From Cytophagales bacterium (GTDB lineage: Bacteria > Bacteroidota > Bacteroidia > Cytophagales > Amoebophilaceae): a stretch of DNA of 7,508 nucleotides. Under the pieces are notes generated by a model. The model had not been told where the DNA came from. It made no database searches and was given only the letters and a program-made list of their open reading frames with translations. The stretch covers positions 1-7,508 of the forward strand of contig JAKSDE010000439.1 of assembly GCA_022360235.1 (NCBI GenBank), written 5' to 3'. Positions 1-4,930 of this stretch are shown here, piece by piece (position 1 is the first letter of the stretch; each line of letters opens with the position of its first letter). Position numbers and translations under genes: made by a program.

Positions 1-22
1 AAGAACTAAGAACAATGCAACA
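1..22 (+). repeat. Partial heptamer (AACTAGG-like) repeat array cut by window start
   Basis: The first bases read as AAG, then AACTAAG (4-10), then AACAATGCAAC. The heptamer AACTAAG followed five bases later by TGCAA is the same layout as the two better copies at 4431-4458 (minus) and 4767-4808 (plus). The array continues, if at all, to the left of the window, so its length is unknown. After TGCAA the match to the other tails (TGCAAAACG) is lost, so this may be a decayed copy. Confidence 0.45.
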
Positions 23-76
23 AAAATAGCACCATCGAGCGTTATTAAGAGTCGATTAAGTACTTGATATTTGTAG

Positions 77-93
77 AGGAGTAACTCCTTTTT
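77..93 (+). terminator. Weak stem-loop with T-run upstream of the sigma factor gene
   Basis: AGGAG (77-81) and CTCCT (85-89) can pair around a TAA loop and run into five T's (89-93). The stem is only 5 bp with a 3-base loop, so it is a weak candidate for an intrinsic terminator of an unseen upstream gene. It could equally be part of the sigma factor leader. Confidence 0.25.
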
Positions 94-154
94 GCAAATA
101 CAAAATTATTAATTTACTTAGTATGCAATAGCTTATGAAGTTAGTACATCGTTT

Positions 155-763
155 ATGGTACCAAATAAAAACTTTTCAGAAAAAGCACAAGAAGACTTTA
201 AGCTTGTCGATCAGGCGCTACAAACCAACGATGAATACGCTTATATAGAGTTGATGAAACGCTATAAGAGGCCTGTCTATTTCGTCATCTTAAAAATGGT
301 GCGTAACGTAGACGATGCAGAAGACCTTACGATGGAAGCTTTTGCAAAGGCATTTGAAAACTTACATCGATATAAAAAAGACCATACTTTTAGTACTTGG
401 TTGTTTAGGATCGCTACCAACAATGCGATTGACTTTATGCGAAAGAAAAAGCTAGCTACACTAAGTCTCGATACAAGTTGTAAAGACAGTGAGGGGGAAA
501 GTATGTCAATGGATGTAAAAGATGACAATCTTAATCCCCATGAAGCGGTAATTAAAAGTCAGAAAATAGCCTTTGTAAGAGAGCTCGTAACAAAACTTCC
601 CCCTAAATATCAACGCTTAATAAAATTACGTTTCTTTCAAGAACTCTCCTACGAGGAAATAGCAGATACCTTGAGTATTCCTTTAGGAACGGTGAAAGCA
701 CAGTTATACAGAGCCAGGGAGTTTATGTATAACTTGATGAAGGGTAGGAGAGAACACCTATAA
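155..763 (+). CDS. ECF-type RNA polymerase sigma factor (sigma-70 family)
   Basis: Encodes a 202-residue sigma factor that would redirect core RNA polymerase to a dedicated promoter set. Sigma region 2 spans about residues 27-97, including the helix RNVDDAEDLTMEAFAKAF (50-67) and the -10 recognition/melting part FSTWLFRIATNNAIDFMRKKK (starting at 79). A charged linker (about 100-140) leads to region 4 (about 142-194), with the helix-turn-helix LSYEEIADTLSIPLGTVKAQ (164-183) and the typical LPPKYQ lead-in. Regions 1.1 and 3 are absent and the length is normal for ECF factors. The ATG at 155 is the only suitable start: the upstream ATGs at 123 and 135 are out of frame. No anti-sigma gene follows; instead two envelope glycosyltransferase genes come next, 96 bp downstream. 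The ECF assignment is secure, but the regulon and inducing signal cannot be read from the sequence. Confidence 0.95.
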   Translation: MVPNKNFSEKAQEDFKLVDQALQTNDEYAYIELMKRYKRPVYFVILKMVRNVDDAEDLTMEAFAKAFENLHRYKKDHTFSTWLFRIATNNAIDFMRKKKLATLSLDTSCKDSEGESMSMDVKDDNLNPHEAVIKSQKIAFVRELVTKLPPKYQRLIKLRFFQELSYEEIADTLSIPLGTVKAQLYRAREFMYNLMKGRREHL

Positions 764-788
764 ATAATTTATCTTACTAGTCATAACA

Positions 789-837
789 ACTATCCTCTTG
801 CTAAGAACAAAAGAATAGTAGCTTTATTTTTTCTTTC
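789..837 (+). terminator. Possible weak terminator between sigma factor and glycosyltransferase
   Basis: ACTAT (789-793) plus TCTT (796-799) can pair with AAGA (811-814) plus ATAGT (815-819), leaving a 2-base bulge and an 11-base loop. A T-rich stretch follows (823-837). The stem is AT-rich, so termination would be inefficient. If real, it would partly uncouple the sigma gene from the glycosyltransferases. Confidence 0.25.
797..826 (+). promoter_or_regulatory. Tentative Bacteroidota-type promoter for the glycosyltransferase pair
   Basis: TAGCTTTA (819-826) matches the Bacteroidota -7 consensus TAnnTTTG at all but the last base. CTTG (797-800) lies 18 bp upstream, where the -33 TTTG element is expected. 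Transcription would start roughly 25 bp before the ATG at 860. It overlaps the possible stem-loop at 789-819, and the region is AT-rich, so chance matches are likely. Confidence 0.22.
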
Positions 838-859
838 TAATATACAGTAAGTGTACTTC

Positions 860-1588
860 ATGGAAATCAAAAAACTTTCAATTATTATCCCTGTATTTAA
901 TGAACAATCCACTATAAGAAAAATATTAGCACGTATACAAGCAGTAAAGCTCATTCATAACATTGAAAAGGAAATTGTCATTGTCAATGACTATGCTACT
1001 GATCAAACAGAAGAAGAGATTTTCCGTTATCAAAAAGAGAATCCTAACCTAGCCATTAAGTATTTCCGTCATGAGGTGAATCAAGGGAAAGGGGCAGCTT
1101 TACACACAGGTATTCAGCATGCCACAGGGGAATGCCTTATTATTCAAGATGCCGACTTGGAGTACAATCCACAAGAATATAATTTGCTGCTTCAGCCCAT
1201 GATAGAGGGCTTTGCCGATGTGGTTTATGGCTCAAGATTTCAAGGAGGACAGCCCCACAGAGTACTATTCTTTTGGCATACGGTCGGCAATAAGCTACTT
1301 ACCTTCCTGTCTAACTTATTGACTAACTTGAACCTCACAGACATGGAAACATGCTACAAGCTTTTTAAAACAACGATTATCAAAAAATTGACACTCAAAG
1401 AAAAAAGATTCGGTTTTGAGCCAGAGGTCACTAGCAAAGTTGCTAACGTTCCGGGCATAAAAATTTACGAAGTAGGTATCTCTTACTATGGAAGAACCTA
1501 CCAAGAAGGAAAGAAAATTAATTGGAAGGATGGGCTTAATGCGCTCTACTGCATTTTTAAATATGGGCTTTTTGCTAAAGAAGAATAA
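860..1588 (+). CDS. Family 2 glycosyltransferase, polyprenyl-phosphate sugar synthase-like
   Basis: A 242-residue cytosolic GT-A enzyme of the dolichol/polyprenyl-phosphate mannose or glucose synthase type. It should transfer a sugar from a nucleotide sugar to a polyprenyl phosphate. Visible motifs: the N-terminal strand KLSIIIPVFNEQSTI (5-19), the nucleotide-binding VNDYATDQT (42-50, a variant of the usual VDDxSTDGT), QGKGAALHTGI (75-85), the metal-binding DAD in IIQDADLEYNP (94-104), YGSRF (123-127), LTDMETCYKLF (159-169), RFGFEPEVT (183-191) and SYYGRTYQEGKKINWKDG (208-225). No C-terminal membrane helices are present, so it is the single-domain soluble form. I start at ATG 860; an in-frame GTG at 851 would add only MYF and is less likely because homologues begin just before the first strand. 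The next gene starts 50 bp downstream and encodes the likely user of the lipid-linked sugar. The sugar cannot be named from sequence. Confidence 0.92.
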   Translation: MEIKKLSIIIPVFNEQSTIRKILARIQAVKLIHNIEKEIVIVNDYATDQTEEEIFRYQKENPNLAIKYFRHEVNQGKGAALHTGIQHATGECLIIQDADLEYNPQEYNLLLQPMIEGFADVVYGSRFQGGQPHRVLFFWHTVGNKLLTFLSNLLTNLNLTDMETCYKLFKTTIIKKLTLKEKRFGFEPEVTSKVANVPGIKIYEVGISYYGRTYQEGKKINWKDGLNALYCIFKYGLFAKEE

Positions 1589-1638
1589 CGCAAAACTAGC
1601 TAACGCAAAATATTCCTTTACTCAAGAAGTTATCCTTA

Positions 1639-3297
1639 ATGAAATATTTTCGTACTAGTCTATTATTCGTTCTCAGCCTACTCACTTTAATCATCTATAT
1701 ACTTGGCTTATTCATCCATGTAATGGATATTGATGCTTCCCAGTATGCATCCATTAGCCGAGAAATGCTAGAAACAGGTAGCTTTCTCGTGGTAAAGCAT
1801 CGTTATCACGATTATCTTGATAAGCCCCCCCTCTTGTTCTGGCTATCTGCTTTGTCTTTTAAGCTAGGAAGTGTCACTAACCTCTTTTATAAACTCCCTT
1901 CTTTTCTAGGTACGTTGCTTGGATTATTTTCCTGCTATAAGCTTGGAAAGTTGCTCTATAATAGTACAGTCGGCATGCTCGCTGCCTGGCTATTAGCTAC
2001 CTGTCAGGCTTGGTTTCTTTTTAACCATGATGTACGAACAGATACCTTATTAGCTGGAGGGGTGATTTTTGGTATCTGGCAATGGACTGCTTATTTAAAA
2101 TTTCAAAAAACTATTTACTTTATATCAGGTTGTCTAGGTATTAGTATAGCTATGCTTGCCAAAGGGCCTATTGGCTTGATGGTTCCTGTGTTGGCATTAG
2201 GTAGCCAATTAGTTTATCAACGTGAATGGAAAATTATTTTACAATGGAAATGGCTTTTAGCCTTGGGCATCGTATTAGTGCTACTCACCCCTATGCTTTA
2301 TGGCTTATATCAGCAATATGGTGGCTATGGGCTTTATTTTTATTTTTGGGAGCAAAGCTTTGGCAGGCTGACAGGACAAAATGCTTTTGTTAAATCGCAG
2401 GAAATTCCTCAACCGATCGATCCCTTTTTCTTCACCCATACTTTCCTTTGGGCATTCCTACCCTGGTCGTTATGGGCTGTGTATGCTGTCTTCTATCAAG
2501 GCGATCGATTAGTTAAAAATCGTTGCAAACTTTCAGAAAATCTAGAAGTACTCACGTTGGGGGGCATTCTATTCCCTTTTATTGCTTTGTCACTCGCTCA
2601 ATATAAGTTACCTCATTACATTTTTGTCTTTTTCCCGCTAGTAGCCATTCTTACCGCACACTGTATAGATGATTTACTTACAACTAATCAACGTAAAATG
2701 TTGACTTATTTGATGCGTGCCCAGGCTTTTGTCTGTGTGGTACTTTGGACGTTGCTCTTATTACTAGGAACTATAGTTTTCCCACTAAAAAGTAGGTATG
2801 TATGGGTATTGCTCGCATGCTTGCTTTTAGCTAATGTTTACTTTTTCTCCCAAGGAAAAAACATAGCTACAAGGCTTCTTTTACCTTCTACGTTCGCTAT
2901 TATTGGGGTGAATTTGTTCTTGAATGTCCATTTTTATCCTACCTTACTTCAATACCAAGCAGGAAGTGTAGTAGGGCAATGGGTATATGAAAAAGGCATT
3001 CCTAAGGATCAGTTTTATTTGCTTCATACACAGAGTCATGCGTTAGATTTTTACGCGCAAAGGATAGCACCCTCGTTTAAAAACGTCCAGGAGCTATTGG
3101 AATGGAAAGAAAAAACACCCAAAGATCTTTGGGTATTTACCGATGAGGCAGGGATACTTGCCTTGGAAAGGCAAGGACTTGTGCCGGCAGAACAGTTTGA
3201 ATTCAAAGACTTCCCTATAACTACACTCACCTATGAATTTCTGAATCCCGCTACAAGAGAAAGTACCTTAGACAGCTATTACTTAATTCGGTTATGA
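1639..3297 (+). CDS. ArnT/PMT-like integral membrane glycosyltransferase (GT-C fold)
   Basis: A 552-residue multipass protein of the ArnT/PMT superfamily (GT39/GT83-like). These enzymes take a sugar from a polyprenyl phosphate on the outer face of the inner membrane and transfer it to lipid A, a glycan or a protein. An N-terminal membrane helix (about 7-27) is followed by the external acidic motif MDIDASQYASISREM (29-43), where D30 and D32 match the catalytic/metal acidic residues of the family, then YLDKPPLLFWL (59-69), NHDVRTDT (129-136) and AKGPIG (174-179). About ten further hydrophobic segments run to residue 430, with LPHY at 324-327. The tail (about 440-552) is hydrophilic and probably periplasmic. 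It lies 50 bp after the GT2 gene on the same strand, so co-transcription is likely, analogous to ArnC-ArnT pairs. It converges on sdhB with only 31 bp between the stop codons and no clear terminator. The acceptor is unknown, and I would not call it arnT. Confidence 0.9.
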   Translation: MKYFRTSLLFVLSLLTLIIYILGLFIHVMDIDASQYASISREMLETGSFLVVKHRYHDYLDKPPLLFWLSALSFKLGSVTNLFYKLPSFLGTLLGLFSCYKLGKLLYNSTVGMLAAWLLATCQAWFLFNHDVRTDTLLAGGVIFGIWQWTAYLKFQKTIYFISGCLGISIAMLAKGPIGLMVPVLALGSQLVYQREWKIILQWKWLLALGIVLVLLTPMLYGLYQQYGGYGLYFYFWEQSFGRLTGQNAFVKSQEIPQPIDPFFFTHTFLWAFLPWSLWAVYAVFYQGDRLVKNRCKLSENLEVLTLGGILFPFIALSLAQYKLPHYIFVFFPLVAILTAHCIDDLLTTNQRKMLTYLMRAQAFVCVVLWTLLLLLGTIVFPLKSRYVWVLLACLLLANVYFFSQGKNIATRLLLPSTFAIIGVNLFLNVHFYPTLLQYQAGSVVGQWVYEKGIPKDQFYLLHTQSHALDFYAQRIAPSFKNVQELLEWKEKTPKDLWVFTDEAGILALERQGLVPAEQFEFKDFPITTLTYEFLNPATRESTLDSYYLIRL

Positions 3298-3328
3298 AAA
3301 ATTTATGTGCATTTCACTAAACAGAGTA

Positions 3329-4084
3329 CTAGCTTTCCTCTTGCGAGCTTGCTTTAGCAGCAAGGTATTCTCTGTTTAAACGAGCGATCGTTGTAAGGCT
3401 GATTTCTTTAGGGCATTCAGCAGAACATGCCCCTGTATTGCTACATGCTCCAAATCCTTCTTGATCCATTTGTGCGACCATTTTCTCAACACGCGCTTTT
3501 TTTTCAGCCTGGCCTTGAGGTAATAAAGCAAATTGGGAGACTTTAGCACCTACAAAAAGCATGGCCGAGGCATTTTTACAGGCGGCTACACAAGCACCAC
3601 AGCCAATGCATGTAGCAGCTTCAAAAGCTTCATCTGCCTTTCTTTTAGGGATAGGTATTTCATTAGCGTCTGGTACGCCTCCTGTATTCACACTGATGTA
3701 TCCACTGGATTCGATAATACGGTCAAAAGCACTTCTATCTACTATCAAGTCCTTGATTACTGGGAAGGGCTTTGCTCTCCATGGCTCTATGGTGATCGTC
3801 TCTCCATCTTTAAAATTTCGCATATAGATTTGACACGTAGTAGCTGCTTTTTGCGGGCCGTGGGGTCTTCCATTGATATACATACTGCACGCACCACAGA
3901 TTCCTTCTCTACAATCATGATCAAAATGGATAGGCTCCTCTCTTACTTTGGTAAGCTCTTCGTTTAACGTATCCATCATTTCAAGGAGTGACATATCTTC
4001 AGACACATTGTCTACCTGATAGGTCTTGAACTTTCCTTTGGACTGAGTATTTTTTTGTCGCCATACTTTTAGTGTGAACTTCAT
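3329..4084 (-). CDS. sdhB: Succinate dehydrogenase/fumarate reductase iron-sulfur subunit
   Basis: A 251-residue electron-transfer subunit of complex II, passing electrons between the flavoprotein SdhA and the quinone site at the membrane. All cluster ligands are present. The [2Fe-2S] set is C58, C63 and C66 in CREGICGAC, plus C84. The [4Fe-4S] set is C159, C162 and C165 in CIGCGAC, plus C224 before P225. The [3Fe-4S] set is C169, C214 and C220. The spacing of 214/220/224 is the same as in E. coli SdhB. The N-terminal ferredoxin domain covers about 1-110 and the helical ferredoxin domain about 140-240. The [20 protein letters not shown] stretch and the length fit the form found in Bacteroidota. 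The gene stands alone: the normal partners sdhC and sdhA are not upstream, where 846 bp of non-coding DNA lie instead. The family call is certain, and no residue suggests decay. Which direction the complex works in vivo is not visible. Confidence 0.97.
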   Translation of the reverse strand: MKFTLKVWRQKNTQSKGKFKTYQVDNVSEDMSLLEMMDTLNEELTKVREEPIHFDHDCREGICGACSMYINGRPHGPQKAATTCQIYMRNFKDGETITIEPWRAKPFPVIKDLIVDRSAFDRIIESSGYISVNTGGVPDANEIPIPKRKADEAFEAATCIGCGACVAACKNASAMLFVGAKVSQFALLPQGQAEKKARVEKMVAQMDQEGFGACSNTGACSAECPKEISLTTIARLNREYLAAKASSQEES

Positions 4085-4138
4085 GATCTTTGTTATTTAC
4101 TTAGTGCGTATGATGTTTTTAGCTTCCTGTTTCGCGTG

Positions 4139-4175
4139 TGTCGTCCTAAAACACGACAAAATAATGTATTTTGTC
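4139..4175 (-). promoter_or_regulatory. Two overlapping hairpins in the sdhB leader
   Basis: GACAAAATA (4155-4163) and TATTTTGTC (4167-4175) form a perfect 9-bp inverted repeat around a 3-base loop. TGTCGT (4139-4144) and ACGACA (4153-4158) form a second 6-bp stem with an 8-base loop. Both use bases 4155-4158, so they cannot form together. They lie about 55-91 bp before the sdhB ATG. They could be an operator, an alternative-structure leader, or a terminator for a transcript coming from upstream. No function can be assigned from sequence alone. Confidence 0.35.
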
Positions 4176-4339
4176 TCTTTACACCTTGAACCTCTTTCGA
4201 AACTCGATATTTAAGCGCTTTATTATAACATGTTGTCTATGCATTTTAATAGGCCTACCTAACGCGCCCTGCCCCAAACCAATGCTTGATACTAACAAAA
4301 AAGCTTCTCCTCTAGCCTATCAAGATGGGATATAACCTA

Positions 4340-4431
4340 GTTTTGCAACGGTCTCGAATATTAAGCTTGATGAGCTTAATATCGCCCTTTTGTTCCTAAA
4401 AACAAAAACCATAAAACGTTTTGCAACAATC
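4340..4431 (+). repeat. Direct repeat GTTTTGCAACnnTC, two copies 78 bp apart
   Basis: GTTTTGCAACGGTC (4340-4353) and GTTTTGCAACAATC (4418-4431) agree at 12 of 14 positions. The second copy is the tail of the minus-strand heptamer array, but the first has no heptamers next to it. The first may therefore be an isolated end of the same repeat family. Confidence 0.4.
4358..4382. repeat. Perfect 10-bp inverted repeat (stem-loop)
   Basis: ATATTAAGCT (4358-4367) and AGCTTAATAT (4373-4382) are exact reverse complements around a TGATG loop. On the plus strand CGCCCTTTTG follows, which is too poor in T for a strong intrinsic terminator. On the minus strand no T-run follows. It could be a protein-binding palindrome or part of the decayed repeat region. 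Confidence 0.45.
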
Positions 4432-4458
4432 TTAGTTCCTAGGTCCTAGTTTCGAGTT
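4431..4458 (-). repeat. Heptamer array, four units
   Basis: Read on the minus strand, four consecutive 7-base units resembling AACTAGG (AACTCGA, AACTAGG, ACCTAGG and AACTAAG) run without gaps. They are followed by ATTGT and TGCAAAACG (4430 down to 4417). The layout matches the plus-strand array at 4767-4808. Confidence 0.6.
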
Positions 4459-4525
4459 CTGATGCTGCTTTCAAAACACATAAGGTGGCTAAGGCTCCTT
4501 TAGATTAGCATGGGGTATCATTATT

Positions 4526-4762
4526 TCAATAAAATCGTTTTGTTGATTGTCCTTTGAGAAGGGATTCAAACAAAGATAAATCATTATCACTACTATCGTT
4601 GTCATGGTGTAGAAAAGTGGATAAAACTATTTTAGCTTGGCTTTCAATAGTATGACCAAGTCTCAAACCCACTTGAATAATGTAGCGTTCTACCTTGTTT
4701 ACCACCCCTACCCTCCTTCCCTTGTAGTAGCTAAAGGGTTTGATACGGTTAATACGACCCAC
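4526..4762 (-). CDS. Doubtful 78-codon open frame, hypothetical or gene remnant
   Basis: I do not recognise this product. The frame begins at a GTG immediately preceded by an in-frame TAG and contains no ATG. No ribosome binding site is visible, and the sequence just upstream is the heptamer array at 4767-4808. The predicted peptide is basic at its N-terminus, with a stretch VERYIIQVGLRLGHTIESQA (about 24-43), an acidic patch DNDSSDND and no membrane helix. It lies wholly within the segment bounded by inverted arms. It may be the remnant of a longer gene interrupted by the repeat, cargo of a small element, or chance. I lean toward remnant or chance. Confidence 0.18.
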   Translation of the reverse strand: MGRINRIKPFSYYKGRRVGVVNKVERYIIQVGLRLGHTIESQAKIVLSTFLHHDNDSSDNDLSLFESLLKGQSTKRFY

Positions 4763-4766
4763 CTAA

Positions 4767-4808
4767 AACTAGGAACCAGGAATCAGGAACTAAGAACTAG
4801 GAACTTAG
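4767..4808 (+). repeat. Heptamer array, six units in perfect register
   Basis: Six adjoining 7-base units fit the pattern AA(C/T)(T/C)(A/T)(G/A)G: AACTAGG occurs twice, with AACCAGG, AATCAGG, AACTAAG and AACTTAG. The array is followed by CCTGC and TGCAAAACG (4809-4822). Frame-independent 7-base periodicity in non-coding DNA resembles the short tandem heptamer repeats known from some bacterial genomes, for example the cyanobacterial STRR sequences. The sequence itself is different, and the link is only an analogy. Confidence 0.7.
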
Positions 4809-4858
4809 CCTGCTGCAAAACGAGACGCACGAAATAAGAGAGATTCGGATAGCGTAAA

Positions 4859-4890
4859 TTAGAAATAATTACAAAGTATTTATAAATTTG
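4859..4890 (+). promoter_or_regulatory. Bacteroidota-type promoter of the aconitase gene
   Basis: TAAATTTG (4883-4890) is a full match to the Bacteroidota -7 element TAnnTTTG. TTAG (4859-4862), 20 bp upstream, is a 3-of-4 match to the -33 element TTTG. Transcription would start near 4897, giving a leader of about 35 bases before the ATG at 4931. This is the best promoter candidate in the window. Confidence 0.55.
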
Positions 4891-4930
4891 AAGATAGCTT
4901 AGCCCATTCGGTAAATTCATAGAGAGAAAA

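Larger units (their letters stand above)
4417..4822. repeat. Segment with imperfect terminal inverted repeats built from heptamer arrays
   Basis: The left end (4417-4451) and the reverse complement of the right end (4788-4822) agree at 29 of 35 positions by hand alignment. Each arm begins with CGTTTTGCA at its outer edge, then five variable bases, then AACTAGG-like heptamers read inward. Left arm heptamers occupy 4431-4458 (four units, minus strand). Right arm heptamers occupy 4767-4808 (six units in perfect register, plus strand). About 310 bp lie between the arrays. I see no transposase and no target-site duplication at the edges (TAAAA on the left, AGACG on the right). It resembles a non-autonomous element, but two independently inserted intergenic repeats in opposite orientation would look the same. 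Confidence 0.45.
4085..4930. other. 846-bp intergenic region between divergent sdhB and aconitase genes
   Basis: No convincing gene is present on either strand. From left to right it holds: the sdhB leader with two overlapping hairpins (4139-4175); a 45-codon open frame without a good start (4182-4316, minus); a short GTTTTGCAAC repeat (4340-4353, again at 4418-4431); a perfect 10-bp stem-loop (4358-4382); a 406-bp segment with inverted heptamer-repeat arms (4417-4822) that encloses a 78-codon frame of doubtful meaning; and the aconitase promoter (about 4859-4890). The density of repeats and broken frames suggests a rearranged or decayed segment, which would also explain why sdhB has lost contact with sdhA and sdhC. 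Confidence 0.6.

Noticed and set aside
851..859. GTG at 851 as start of the GT2 gene
   Set aside because: It adds only three residues before the ATG at 860, from which the family's first strand begins at the usual distance.
3168..3188. Inverted repeat CTTGCCTT / AAGGCAAG with a 3-base loop
   Set aside because: It lies inside the glycosyltransferase coding sequence, has no T-run, and is explained by codons for ordinary residues (ACLALERQG-like stretch); treated as chance.
3533..3967. Long plus-strand open frames opposite sdhB
   Set aside because: The minus strand encodes SdhB with every cluster cysteine in place; the opposite frames are shadows with no recognisable motif.
4138..4145. GTGTCGTC here and again at 7260-7267 as possible shared insertion-sequence ends
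   Set aside because: Only eight bases match and the flanks diverge; no transposase or target duplication is present.
4767..4808. Heptamer array considered as a CRISPR array
   Set aside because: Units are 7 bases, adjoining and degenerate, with no spacers and no cas gene nearby.
4637..4837. 66-codon plus-strand frame ending in the heptamer array
   Set aside because: Its last third (GTRNQELRTRN) is simply the translated heptamer repeat, and the rest shows no motif.
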